The notes under the pieces: model-generated
What the model was told of the DNA's origin: nothing
The model's input: the letters and a program-made list of their open reading frames with translations, nothing else
Database searches by the model: none
Source: Fibrobacter sp. UWB11
GTDB lineage: Bacteria; Fibrobacterota; Fibrobacteria; Fibrobacterales; Fibrobacteraceae
DNA length: 64,000 nucleotides
Direction: 5' to 3'
Assembly: GCF_900143015.1 (NCBI RefSeq)
Contig: NZ_FSRT01000001.1
Coordinates: 124,001 to 188,000 of the forward strand
Shown here: positions 17,298 to 26,217 of the stretch, piece by piece
How the letters are laid out: every line of letters begins with the position of its first letter
Numbering within the stretch: position 1 is the stretch's first letter
Program-made: the position numbers and the translations under genes

Positions 17298-19601
17298 ATG
17301 GATGTAGAAAATCTTTTGGTCGGGCTGAACTCCGACCAGCGTGCAGCGGTGTTGCACGATCATGAAAAGAATGGACAACTTTTAATTTTAGCAGGGGCGG
17401 GCTCGGGAAAAACTTCGGTTTTGACCAAGCGAATCCAGTATCGTATTTTGTGCGGTGTGCAACCGGAAAAAATCCTTGCGCTTACTTTTACGGCAAAGGC
17501 TGCTGCCGAAATGCGGGAACGCGTGCAAAAGTTGTTCCCGAATGCGGGCGTAAGACTTTGTACGTTCCATTCGCTCGCTCTGTTCATTCTCAAGTCGAAA
17601 GTACCTATTAAGTTCACTGAGCAACGCCGAAGTGAACTTGATTCTTGTGATTCTGTTATACGTGATGAAAAGGGGCGATCCCGGAATAAATCCGGGATGA
17701 CAAGTGAAGAATGTTCTTGCCCTGCGTACGAGCTTGTTGGGTTCAAGAAAATGCCTGTGCCGACAGAGGCTGCCGACAAATCCTTTATGCAGGAACTTGC
17801 GAAAGTGGGCGGTCGAAAGTTCCGGTTCTCGCGTGAAGAACTTTTTTCAGACGCGTATCCTTCATCGCTTATTAAAAAACTTGAGCCATTGCGTAATCGT
17901 GTTTTGGAATCGGGTCAAGTTGTTTTTGAAGACCTTATTTATCAGGCGATAAACTTGCTCGAAAATCACGAGGAGGCGCGCGCGTATTTTCAAAATCAAT
18001 GGTCCGAAATTCTTGTCGATGAATATCAAGATATCAATCCGTCGCAGTACAGGCTTGTCAAGGCTTTGCTCGGAAATCGCAAGTCTCTCTTTGTCGTGGG
18101 CGATGATGACCAAGCCATTTACGGATTCCGTGGGGCTGACATTGGAAACATAAACCGATTCCGCGATGATTTCAAGGAGAGCTCGCTTATCCGTTTGGAA
18201 TGGAATTACCGCTCGGTCGCAAACATTTTACATTTTTCGAATAAGATTTTTGAAAACAAACCCATCCATTTGCGGAAAGTCTTGCGGGCGGGTAACATGT
18301 GTGGCTCTGGAGGTTCACCCATTTTCAAGGAAAACCGTGAGCCTGAAATTTGGGTGAGCGAAAATCCTGTCGAGGAAATGCAAAAAATTATCACGAGTAT
18401 CAAATTGCTTCGCGAAAGCTATGACCTCCAATGGAAAAACTTTGCAATTCTAGTACGCTATAATAGGCAGCGCCTATACTACGAAGAAGCGCTTCGCGAT
18501 GCTTGCCTTCCGATTGCTGGGGATATGGAACATTTGTCGGGGGAGGGATTGGATGGCGGCGAACCCGTCGAAGACGGAATCCATGTCGAAACGGTCCATG
18601 CGTCCAAGGGCCTCCAGTATGCCGTGGTCTATTATGCGGGAATGTCCGAGGGGCTTACGCCGGGAACATGCTCGGGATCGCGCGAACAACGCAAAAAACA
18701 GCTGGACGAGGAACGTCGATTGTTCTACGTCGGGGTGACTCGGGCTGAATCTTTCTTGGTTTTGCTATATTGCAAACGTAGGTATTGGAAAGGGCGCCTG
18801 ACGAAACTCAAGCGGTCTCGTTTTTTGCCCAAGGAAAGTTCAAAAGCTGAGATTGATATGCCTGTTATTTTATTTAGAATATTTGCTGCCGCAAGAATAC
18901 TCCTCTTTATGCTTGAGTATATTGTGAAAATTGCGTTCATGTATGTTTTCCGCCGCAAGGACTTGGATACTTGGCTTGAAGAGAAGGTCCAGAAATTCTC
19001 ATGGTTCTGCATGCAGGCAATTCGTGTGGATTTGACAATCGAAGACCAGGCGCAGCTTGCCAAGGTGGATTGGACTCGCCCAGTGTTTGTGATGGGGAAC
19101 CACCGCTCTTATCTGGATATCCCGATTGCTTTCCTTGCTTTGCAGCGTACGGTGGGTTTTATTGCGAAAACGCAGTTGCAGCGCATCCCGATTTTGAACT
19201 TCTGGATGCACAAGCTCGGTTGTGTCTTTATTAATAGAGAAAAAGGCGGCGGCGCCGAAATTATCCAGAAGGCGGTACAGTCGGGTAAAATGCCGAGACT
19301 GTTTATATTCCCAGAAGGCACTCGCAGCAAGCGCGAGGGAATGGTTGCTTTCAAGAGCGGTTGCTTTAGACTTGCCGTTGAAGCGAATGCCATTATATTG
19401 CCTATTGTGACGAGAGGTTCCGATGAAGCTTGGGAGCACCGCAAAGGGTGCAAGCACCGTCCGGTGAATGTGAAAATCCTTGAACCGATAGATACGGTTG
19501 AATTCAAGAAGACTCATGGCGGTGATGCAATGGACCCGCGTCATGAACTGCTCCCGTATGTCCGCAGCAAAATGGAAGAAGCTTATGATCGGCGTCTTTG
19601 A
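17298..19601 (+). CDS. UvrD-type helicase fused to PlsC acyltransferase
   Basis: One uninterrupted 767-residue frame joins two enzymes. Residues 1-515 are an SF1A helicase with all motifs: GAGSGKT, TFTAKAAAEMRERV, VDEYQDIN, GDDDQAIYGFRGAD, LEWNYRS, VETVHASKGLQ and RRLFYVGVTRAE. Domain 2B appears almost absent: only about 40 residues separate ILVRYN from the HASKG motif. Residues 521-767 are a full-length 1-acyl-glycerol-3-phosphate acyltransferase with NHRSYLD (601-607, the NHx4D motif) and FPEGTRS (671-677), after a hydrophobic segment. An ATG at 18858 (residue 521) with a weak GAG SD could start PlsC separately. A palindromic repeat is translated at residues 126-137. The last 17 nt overlap murI. 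Confidence 0.85.
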   Translation: MDVENLLVGLNSDQRAAVLHDHEKNGQLLILAGAGSGKTSVLTKRIQYRILCGVQPEKILALTFTAKAAAEMRERVQKLFPNAGVRLCTFHSLALFILKSKVPIKFTEQRRSELDSCDSVIRDEKGRSRNKSGMTSEECSCPAYELVGFKKMPVPTEAADKSFMQELAKVGGRKFRFSREELFSDAYPSSLIKKLEPLRNRVLESGQVVFEDLIYQAINLLENHEEARAYFQNQWSEILVDEYQDINPSQYRLVKALLGNRKSLFVVGDDDQAIYGFRGADIGNINRFRDDFKESSLIRLEWNYRSVANILHFSNKIFENKPIHLRKVLRAGNMCGSGGSPIFKENREPEIWVSENPVEEMQKIITSIKLLRESYDLQWKNFAILVRYNRQRLYYEEALRDACLPIAGDMEHLSGEGLDGGEPVEDGIHVETVHASKGLQYAVVYYAGMSEGLTPGTCSGSREQRKKQLDEERRLFYVGVTRAESFLVLLYCKRRYWKGRLTKLKRSRFLPKESSKAEIDMPVILFRIFAAARILLFMLEYIVKIAFMYVFRRKDLDTWLEEKVQKFSWFCMQAIRVDLTIEDQAQLAKVDWTRPVFVMGNHRSYLDIPIAFLALQRTVGFIAKTQLQRIPILNFWMHKLGCVFINREKGGGAEIIQKAVQSGKMPRLFIFPEGTRSKREGMVAFKSGCFRLAVEANAIILPIVTRGSDEAWEHRKGCKHRPVNVKILEPIDTVEFKKTHGGDAMDPRHELLPYVRSKMEEAYDRRL
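17674..17705 (+). repeat. Palindromic repeat inside a coding sequence, copy 5
   Basis: GGCGATCCCGGA and TCCGGGATGACAAGT. It lies in frame inside the helicase part of the fusion gene and encodes GRSRNKSGMTS, with the same reading frame and the same SGMTS end as the copy in the FISUMP lipoprotein. Confidence 0.85.
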
Positions 19602-20394
19602 TTCTGGATTTGGCGGATTGACCATTCTGCAGAAGCTCCGCCACACGCTACCGCAGTACGATTACCTGTACTTGGGGGATAATGCGCGTGCGCCGTATGG
19701 CTCCCGCAGTTTCGAGACGATTTACCGCTACACGCTCCAGTCCGTGCGTGAATTGTTCCATCGTGGGTGCCCGTTGGTGATTCTCGCGTGCAATACGGCA
19801 TCGGCAAAGGCGCTCCGCAGCATCCAGCAGCAGGTGTTGCCGGTCGAGTTTCCGGACCGTCGCGTGTTGGGTATTGTCCGCCCGACCGCCGAAGAAATCG
19901 GCAAGTTCTCCAAAACGGGGCATATTGGCATTTTTGCAACGGCAGGGACGGTGTCTTCGAACAGCTACGTTCTTGAAATCAGCCACTTTTTCCCGGAACT
20001 GCATGTGACACAGCATGCTTGCCCGATGTGGGTGCCGCTGGTGGAATATGGCGAGCGAGGGACTGAAGGCTCCCGGTTCTTTGTGAAAAAGGACGTAGAC
20101 CAGCTTTTGGCGGAAGACCCCGAAATCGATACGGTTTTGCTGGCTTGTACGCACTACCCGCTCCTCGAATCCGAAATTCGGGCCGCACTTCCACCGCACG
20201 TTCGCCTGGTTGTCCAGGGAGATATCGTCGCCGATAAGACTCTTGACTACCTGAAAAGACATGTGGACATGGAAAAACGCCTTTCAAAAGGTGGAAATGT
20301 TAAATATTTGACAACGGATACCGCAGAATTTTTCAAAAAAGGCGCTTTTCGCTTTGGAATGGAAGATATTTGTGCGGAGTCGTTGACTTTTTAA
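19585..20394 (+). CDS. murI: Glutamate racemase
   Basis: A 269-residue cofactor-independent racemase that makes D-glutamate for peptidoglycan. MIGVFDSGFGGLTIL is the standard N-terminus, Cys69 in LACNTASA and Cys188 in LACTHYPL are the two catalytic cysteines, and GDNARAPYG is conserved. The start ATG 19585 lies inside the end of the PlsC reading frame (17-nt overlap); the longer frame upstream has no homology. It probably shares the transcript of the UvrD-PlsC gene. Confidence 0.93.
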   Translation: MIGVFDSGFGGLTILQKLRHTLPQYDYLYLGDNARAPYGSRSFETIYRYTLQSVRELFHRGCPLVILACNTASAKALRSIQQQVLPVEFPDRRVLGIVRPTAEEIGKFSKTGHIGIFATAGTVSSNSYVLEISHFFPELHVTQHACPMWVPLVEYGERGTEGSRFFVKKDVDQLLAEDPEIDTVLLACTHYPLLESEIRAALPPHVRLVVQGDIVADKTLDYLKRHVDMEKRLSKGGNVKYLTTDTAEFFKKGAFRFGMEDICAESLTF

Positions 20395-20492
20395 TCCATA
20401 AATTATATTTTAATGGTTGTTACTGACGAACCGTACTCGGTCCGCTTGTATTCTTTTTAATTTTCGAACTTTAAACTGAGTGGATTTATAAA

Positions 20493-21131
20493 ATGCCGAA
20501 AACACAGATCAATCTTGAGGGTTGGCAAGACTACCGTGGCAACATGGCCGGTAGCCTGCTTTATGTTGAAACTAGCCATCAGTCCGAAATGCCTGTACGC
20601 GACCAGCTGAATGAAAATGAAAAAGGTTTTCTCTATGAACCGAACTACGAAACCAGCACCTATGGTTTGATGAGCTGCTACAATGTGAAGGCGATTAACA
20701 CGATTGTGAAGAGCAAGAGCCGTTACATTCTTTTCGGTACACGTTACGAAGGTTTGAGCGATTCCGAAATGCGCAACAAGTACCTCATCATGGGTTACAT
20801 GCGTATCGATAAGATTAAGGATGTGCGTACCCGTCACGTGCAGCGCTACATGGCAAACCCGGAAATGGAAGAACCGGAATGCATGCAGATGGAACACAAC
20901 TGGGCTGTCTATGGTCCGATGCGCTTTGTCTCTCTCGACGACTCTTTCGTGGTGACTGACGAAATCCTCAAGGAATGGGGCTACAAGGGTCATGCTTCTC
21001 GCCAGCTCAAGACCGTGTTCTCTAAGGACCACCTCGAAAAGATCTTGGCTCACTTGGATTCCAAGCAGGATATGATCGACGAATATATCGCTACCGTCGA
21101 TGAATACAAGGAAGCTCTCGCTGAGGAATAA
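20493..21131 (+). CDS. Conserved-looking hypothetical protein
   Basis: A 212-residue soluble, acidic protein I do not recognise. It has no signal peptide or membrane segment. Noticeable are a tyrosine- and methionine-rich middle (GLMSCYNVKA, YLIMGYMRID), an RYILFGTRYEGL segment suggesting a beta-rich core, and a helical acidic C-terminus. Codon use resembles the well-expressed core genes nearby. It is followed by a strong terminator and is probably a single-gene transcript, starting about 100 nt after murI. Confidence 0.75.
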   Translation: MPKTQINLEGWQDYRGNMAGSLLYVETSHQSEMPVRDQLNENEKGFLYEPNYETSTYGLMSCYNVKAINTIVKSKSRYILFGTRYEGLSDSEMRNKYLIMGYMRIDKIKDVRTRHVQRYMANPEMEEPECMQMEHNWAVYGPMRFVSLDDSFVVTDEILKEWGYKGHASRQLKTVFSKDHLEKILAHLDSKQDMIDEYIATVDEYKEALAEE

Positions 21132-21152
21132 TTCTTTTGCAGAATGTGAAAT

Positions 21153-21177
21153 GGCCCGCGGATGCGCGGGCCTTTTT
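21153..21177 (+). terminator. Terminator of the 20493 gene
   Basis: GGCCCGCG (21153-21160) and CGCGGGCC (21165-21172) with a 4-nt loop, followed by TTTTT. Confidence 0.9.
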
Positions 21178-21223
21178 CGTATGCTTACAGGTCCTTGCTT
21201 TGTCTTCCCCGACGATTCTTTTC

Positions 21224-21250
21224 TTGTCATCCCCGACCTGAGCGGGGACT
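21224..21250 (-). repeat. Palindromic repeat copy 6, overlapping a stop codon
   Basis: A minus-strand copy whose CCCCGCT/GCGGGG stem begins at the TAG stop (21249-21251) of the beta-barrel gene, so it forms the immediate 3-prime end of that message. Confidence 0.75.
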
Positions 21251-22685
21251 AGAACCTGACGGAAATTCCGAGATGCGTGGCAAAGCCGTTGCGGAACAGC
21301 AGGTCGGAGAGGCCTCCCTCCAGGGACCCGGCTTTGTCTTTGCCTGCTTGCGTTCCTGGTTGGCTGTTTCCGGATTGTCCCGACGGTGTTGTCGTTCCTG
21401 GTTCTGCGCTCTTGTTAGAGTTTTGGTCTTTGTAGTCGATGTAGAACGGGATGATTTGCGAGACTCCATAAACGAGTGCGAGACTTACGGGCCCTTCTTT
21501 ACGAACTTCACATTCGAGGGTAAGGACTGTTCCGATGGCGCTCAATTCCCTGAATGTTTTTTCTTTATAGCTGTTGATGGTGGCAAGGCGCGTTGTTTCG
21601 ATGGTCTTGTCGATGTCGAGGTCACCTTTGATCCCGAAGAAATCGAGCCCGACGTTTGGTGTGAATATGTAGCGCTTGCCGAGGTTCCAACGGTATGAGC
21701 CACCGCCGAGTAATGCGGTTGTGCTCAAGTCGGCATCAACGCGGAATGTCTTTTGCAAAAAGGCGAACGAGAGACCCTTGATGACTGAAGCGGGGAGCGC
21801 CCGGTTGGGCGCAAGCGTTTCGTAGAAACGATTGGGGTTGCTGCTCAACCTCCCCGCGAGGTGGAAGTATTCGAGGCGTGTGCGGATTTTTTCCCATTCC
21901 CATCTAGCGTTTAGCTTGTGGAGAGTCGCATCTAGCGGCATGTACATAAACCGCTTGCGGCTTTCTTCGTTGTGGTAAATCCCGTAAAGTGTTGCGTTCG
22001 CGTTTGCGAATGTGTAACTTGCATCAAGGCGCGAATTGTGGAAATCGTACCCGTAGTTTGCATTCATGATTAGAACGCCTGCGGAATCCCTCACGTAATA
22101 GTCTTTGTCCGGATTGTGGGGAATTGTTTTCAGGTAGCCACCTGATAAGTTTATATGGTGTGCCGCAATGTTATATTCGGCAGAAAGTCCTCCGTAAAGA
22201 ACATGGCTTGTCCAGTTTGCAGAAATGGAATTGACGATTTGTGTTTTATCATCGGGAATCCAGCTGATGTTTCCGAGTTCGATGGCTCCGCCTGCTAAAG
22301 TTGCTTTGACTTTAAAAAGGGAATCTTTAGGGTGGTACGAGAGAGTTGCCATGGCTGCCGGGAAACTATTGATGTTCACATCGAAAGAGATGTACTTGTA
22401 GTTTCCTTCGAATCCAGCGGTAACGATGTTTTGTGTATTCTTGCCTTTAATGCTCCATTCGTCGGTGTATCGTCCTTGGACTGCCGAATGTTGGAACGAA
22501 GCATAGACACCGTAATTATCGATTTTGAGAGAATCCCTGATGTTACAGGACTGTGTTGAAAATTGCTTGTCGCTCAGGTGTAGCAAAAAAAGCCCGCCGC
22601 AATCGGCGAGCCCGGAATTGCTTACTGCAAATGATAAATTTGCAGCAAGCCCAATTACAAGGGAAATTTTTTTTGAGCTTCTCAC
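21249..22685 (-). CDS. Outer-membrane beta-barrel protein
   Basis: A 478-residue secreted protein. A signal peptide (ISLVIGLAANLSFAVS) is followed by alternating strands such as ISFDVNINSF, NATLYGIYHNEESR and RIRTRLEYFHLAG-type segments, and it ends LGISVRF, an outer-membrane type aromatic terminus. The segment SAEPGTTTPSGQSGNSQ looks like a long loop. The start is GTG, overlapping the TAG of the upstream lipoprotein gene by one base, so the two are translationally coupled and may form a complex. No family recognised. Confidence 0.75.
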   Translation of the reverse strand: MRSSKKISLVIGLAANLSFAVSNSGLADCGGLFLLHLSDKQFSTQSCNIRDSLKIDNYGVYASFQHSAVQGRYTDEWSIKGKNTQNIVTAGFEGNYKYISFDVNINSFPAAMATLSYHPKDSLFKVKATLAGGAIELGNISWIPDDKTQIVNSISANWTSHVLYGGLSAEYNIAAHHINLSGGYLKTIPHNPDKDYYVRDSAGVLIMNANYGYDFHNSRLDASYTFANANATLYGIYHNEESRKRFMYMPLDATLHKLNARWEWEKIRTRLEYFHLAGRLSSNPNRFYETLAPNRALPASVIKGLSFAFLQKTFRVDADLSTTALLGGGSYRWNLGKRYIFTPNVGLDFFGIKGDLDIDKTIETTRLATINSYKEKTFRELSAIGTVLTLECEVRKEGPVSLALVYGVSQIIPFYIDYKDQNSNKSAEPGTTTPSGQSGNSQPGTQAGKDKAGSLEGGLSDLLFRNGFATHLGISVRF

Positions 22686-24487
22686 TACCAGTCGATACCG
22701 CTACTGCGAGATTCTGTCTTGAAAATTTGCCAGAACTTTTCTTGTGTCATGCCCGGGAAAACACCGCCAACGGTGATGTCGGGGAAGAAGATGAAGTTCT
22801 GCATTTCATCAAGCGTGTAGTTATAGAATTTTGCCTTTCTGTTGGTTTCTATTGCATTGGCTATAATTTCGTCTGAAACTTTCCCGTTCAGCAAGCCTTG
22901 AATAGAGATTGTCTTGTTGCCTGCCGGGTCGGTAAAGTAGAATACGTTAGGAATATATTCGTCATAGGGGATTGCGAATACTTGAACTCCATCTTGAATT
23001 TTGCAAACGGAGGAATTCAGAGTTACCGGAGCAAGGGTCTTTAAGATGGAAATATCATCGTTGCCATGATAGTAGTTGTCTGTAGCTTCGAAAGTGACTG
23101 TGCAATTGGTTGCTTTGGCAAAGAAGCATTGATAGACATAATGATCGTTGAATTCAGCATCGGCGCAGTATTCCGCAGTGCCCGCTGAATATCCACGTGT
23201 ATATAAGTCACCGTAGAAGTAATCGACTTTTGTACTTTTTTCTATTTGTGCTCTTACGGCTTTGTTGATTTCAAATTCGGCGTAAGTATCTCCGCCCCAA
23301 AGTTGCGGTGCCCAATAGAAACCTTCTGCAGGAATGTTCCAAACGGAGTAGTCATTGAACTTGTGGTAGGGGAGGTAATCTTGCCAGCCGTCAGTAATCT
23401 CGAAGAACTTGGCGATGTTTACCGTAATCTTGGAGCCTGCCGGGAGTGTGATTTCAACACCGGTATGGAGTGCCTTGCGGTAGTGTTCCAAAGAGTCGAT
23501 TGCTTTCTGGAAATCGCGTGCGCTTACGTCGGACATTTCGTCATCACCGACAATGTACGGGTCGTTCAATTGTGTCTTGATGCCGTTCTTGGATTCGTCG
23601 ATGCCGTACTGGAGGCCTACTTCTACAAACTGAATTGCGGAATCTAGCAAGTTCGGGATGTCCCTATAGCGCGGTTTCCAATTGTCGTAAACAGTTGTGA
23701 AGGAGCTACCCTTGTCCATGAGGGATATGACATAGTCTGCAAAGACCTTGGTGTCGCCGTTGTATTTGTCGGCATCGGTCATCCAGTCGTATTTGCCGTT
23801 TGAAGAAATGTCAATGTTAAGGCTTGCGCCGAATGTGAGTACTGCCTTGGCAACGAACATGGTGGCAAGTGCCGGAGCGAATTCACCGCGGTCGAGCTCG
23901 AGTTCTCTGTTGCCAATCTTGTAGTGGCAGACGAAGTTGTCATCGCCAACGATGTTTTTCAAGTAAATGATGGCGGAATCCAAGGACGGAATGGCCGATG
24001 CCATAGCTTCTTGGCCCATGGTTGTAAGGTGCTTTCCGTCGCCTGCGATAAGGAGCTGGTTAAAATCTTCAACGCCCATATCGGCGATGTTCACCTTGTT
24101 GGTAACCGTGTCGATAAAGGACTTGATCTTGGTGTTGTTCATCAAGTCGGTAATGATGCTCAATGCATAACCGAGTTGTGCTTCGCAGTTTGCAGGGTAT
24201 TTGTCCAAAACAGACTTGAATGTGCTCTTGGTCTGGGCACTAATGGCTTGAGCGTTCTTGAGGTTGTTGTCACCCAATTCTTCCAAAACATCCTTGATGC
24301 TTGATTTTGCACTCTCTAATTGTGCTGCGACACTAGCGTCTGTGACTTCTTGGCAGCTAAAAGCACTGAATGTAGGGGTGGTAGGCGTGTCGGCCGGCTG
24401 TCCAATGGTAGGGTTGCTGTCGGTACATCCCATCAGGAATGAACATGCTCCAATAGCAAGTGCAACAAGTTTATTGGATTTCCTCAT
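22685..24487 (-). CDS. Lipoprotein, unknown family, partner of beta-barrel protein
   Basis: A 600-residue lipoprotein: signal peptide with lipobox SFLMGC, then a mainly helical N-terminal half (about residues 50-330) with SAKSSIKDVLEELGDNNLKNA and NCEAQLGYALSIIT that suggests TPR-like repeats, then a beta-rich C-terminal half containing GCxxE-like cysteines in YCADAEFNDHYVYQCFFAKATNC. AAGGAGA lies 6 nt before ATG. Coupled to the outer-membrane protein downstream. I do not recognise the family. Confidence 0.75.
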   Translation of the reverse strand: MRKSNKLVALAIGACSFLMGCTDSNPTIGQPADTPTTPTFSAFSCQEVTDASVAAQLESAKSSIKDVLEELGDNNLKNAQAISAQTKSTFKSVLDKYPANCEAQLGYALSIITDLMNNTKIKSFIDTVTNKVNIADMGVEDFNQLLIAGDGKHLTTMGQEAMASAIPSLDSAIIYLKNIVGDDNFVCHYKIGNRELELDRGEFAPALATMFVAKAVLTFGASLNIDISSNGKYDWMTDADKYNGDTKVFADYVISLMDKGSSFTTVYDNWKPRYRDIPNLLDSAIQFVEVGLQYGIDESKNGIKTQLNDPYIVGDDEMSDVSARDFQKAIDSLEHYRKALHTGVEITLPAGSKITVNIAKFFEITDGWQDYLPYHKFNDYSVWNIPAEGFYWAPQLWGGDTYAEFEINKAVRAQIEKSTKVDYFYGDLYTRGYSAGTAEYCADAEFNDHYVYQCFFAKATNCTVTFEATDNYYHGNDDISILKTLAPVTLNSSVCKIQDGVQVFAIPYDEYIPNVFYFTDPAGNKTISIQGLLNGKVSDEIIANAIETNRKAKFYNYTLDEMQNFIFFPDITVGGVFPGMTQEKFWQIFKTESRSSGIDW

Positions 24488-24582
24488 AGAAACTCTCCTT
24501 CTTTTTGCAGAATAATATACAAAATTATTGTTACAGAACTAGAGTTTTTTTGAGAGATTTTATTTTGATTATTGTAGACAGC

Positions 24583-25542
24583 TTATTTTTTACGGGCCAA
24601 AAGTACAATTGCACCTTGCGCAGCCTGGAATAGCAATGGAATATAACCTAATAGCCCTGCAGATAAAACGACAGGAGCCGGAATTCCAAGAATTCCTGTG
24701 AATAACGCAACTTGAGTGCCTTCGCGGACTCCGATTCCGTTTAAAGAAACCGGAAGCATCGATACGACCGTGGTGATGCTTGTGAAAACGACCAAAATAC
24801 TGATGTCGATGTCGACTCCGACGGCACGGAAATAGGCATAGGCTATAAATAAAGTCAATAACTGTAGCCACAAGGAATCTAAAGAGGATAGCAAAACTTG
24901 CTTTTTACACTTTCTGTATAAAGACAGACTTTGCTGAAGCTTTGTAATGAATTTAAGCTTGTTTGTGATTACTTGCGGAATGGGAACCTTGTCCGAAAAT
25001 AGGCAGAGCGAAATGAATATGATACATGCGAGGGTCGCGATGGTCATAGTCAAGGTGTAGCTGAACGGGATTTCTGCCTTGTTTAGCGCAAACGGGAGTG
25101 CTATAAAGAAGCAAAGGAACATTGCAAGCAGGCCTTGTATGCGGGCGAGCAATACTGCGGAAACGGATTGGCTCGTTTGATTGAACTTTTTCCCGAATGC
25201 AAGTGATTTTACGGCATCGCCGCCAAATCCGGTCGGGAGCAAGTTGTTGAAAAAGTACCCCATGGCGGTGTAGGCGTAGTATGTCTTGAACGGGATTTCT
25301 GGACCTTGCACGGAAAGCCCTTTCCAGCGGTTTGCCTGAATGGCCATGATAAGCGTGGCGGCAACCAGCATGGCTACTATCCACGGGGTCATGCCGATAT
25401 TCCAGTTCTTTATGACTTCACTTATAGGAATTTTGTAGAATATATAGGCAAAACCACCAACACTTACAAGAAGTTGGATAATTCGCTTGACAAAGAGCTT
25501 TGTACCTGTCTTATCGGTTGCCATTGTCCACAAAAATAGCAT
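24583..25542 (-). CDS. Flippase-like membrane protein (UPF0104 / LPG-synthase TM type)
   Basis: A 319-residue inner-membrane protein, paralogous to the product of 16113-17135: both share the AYTAMGYFFNNLLPTGFGGDAVK-type segment and the later SLNGIGVREG segment. About seven or eight hydrophobic helices. The start is uncertain; ATG 25542 has AGG 5-6 nt upstream, while ATG 25524 (six residues later) would also give a complete protein. Divergent from a methyltransferase gene and near a GT4 gene, as for its paralogue. Confidence 0.83.
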   Translation of the reverse strand: MLFLWTMATDKTGTKLFVKRIIQLLVSVGGFAYIFYKIPISEVIKNWNIGMTPWIVAMLVAATLIMAIQANRWKGLSVQGPEIPFKTYYAYTAMGYFFNNLLPTGFGGDAVKSLAFGKKFNQTSQSVSAVLLARIQGLLAMFLCFFIALPFALNKAEIPFSYTLTMTIATLACIIFISLCLFSDKVPIPQVITNKLKFITKLQQSLSLYRKCKKQVLLSSLDSLWLQLLTLFIAYAYFRAVGVDIDISILVVFTSITTVVSMLPVSLNGIGVREGTQVALFTGILGIPAPVVLSAGLLGYIPLLFQAAQGAIVLLARKK

Positions 25543-25582
25543 TTTTGCCTATAAAAATTTATATTTAAGAAAAAAGGTTTTT

Positions 25583-26206
25583 ATGTATCGCAATAAGATT
25601 CGTTATGATGTAGCTACGCTTGTTCCCCAAGATGCCAAGAGCGTCCTTGAAATTGGGGCTGGCGCCGGAATGAATTATGTTATCTATCCCAAGGATTCTT
25701 ACAAGGTCGCCATTGAGCCCGAAGAACGTACCGATGCGCAGACCATTGACAAGGTTCCCGGTGGATTCAATGAATATCATCATGGATTCTACGAGCAGTA
25801 CACCGAAGACCGCAAGTTTGACTTGGTTGTCATGTGCGATGTTCTGGAACATGTGAATGATCCGGTGGACTTGATTAATTTCTGCAAAAAGCACTTGAAT
25901 CCGGATGGCCATATTCTTGTGTCGCTTCCGAACTTTATTTGCATCGAAAATCTCCTCAAGATTATTATTACAAGGGATTTCCGCTACTTCAAGCCGGATG
26001 AAGGCGAACATGCGCTTGGCGTTCTCGATATCAACCACAAGACGTTCTGGACCAAAAAAAGCTTTGTGCGCTTTGCTAAAGAAAACGGTCTTGAAGTGGA
26101 ACGTATTGTGGGTATCCGTAAGCAGCTCAAATTCATGCCGAACTTGTTGAGCCATTCTTACTTTATCCCGTTCCAGTACGGATTCTTGACAAAACTCAAG
26201 AAATAG
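25583..26206 (+). CDS. SAM-dependent methyltransferase
   Basis: A 207-residue class I methyltransferase. VLEIGAGAGMNYV is motif I, VAIEPEER follows, and DLVVMCDVLEHVNDP with HILVSLPNF matches the Methyltransf_23-like group. ATG 25583 is chosen because AAAAAGG precedes it and the fold starts there. Convergent with the GT4 gene 11 nt away. The substrate may be a glycan or glycolipid, judging by neighbours. Confidence 0.85.
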   Translation: MYRNKIRYDVATLVPQDAKSVLEIGAGAGMNYVIYPKDSYKVAIEPEERTDAQTIDKVPGGFNEYHHGFYEQYTEDRKFDLVVMCDVLEHVNDPVDLINFCKKHLNPDGHILVSLPNFICIENLLKIIITRDFRYFKPDEGEHALGVLDINHKTFWTKKSFVRFAKENGLEVERIVGIRKQLKFMPNLLSHSYFIPFQYGFLTKLKK

Positions 26207-26217
26207 CGTTTTTGGAG

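Noticed and set aside
20493-21131. Possible nucleotide-modification domain in the unknown protein
   Set aside because: A vague resemblance of one segment was all I could see; not enough to name a family.
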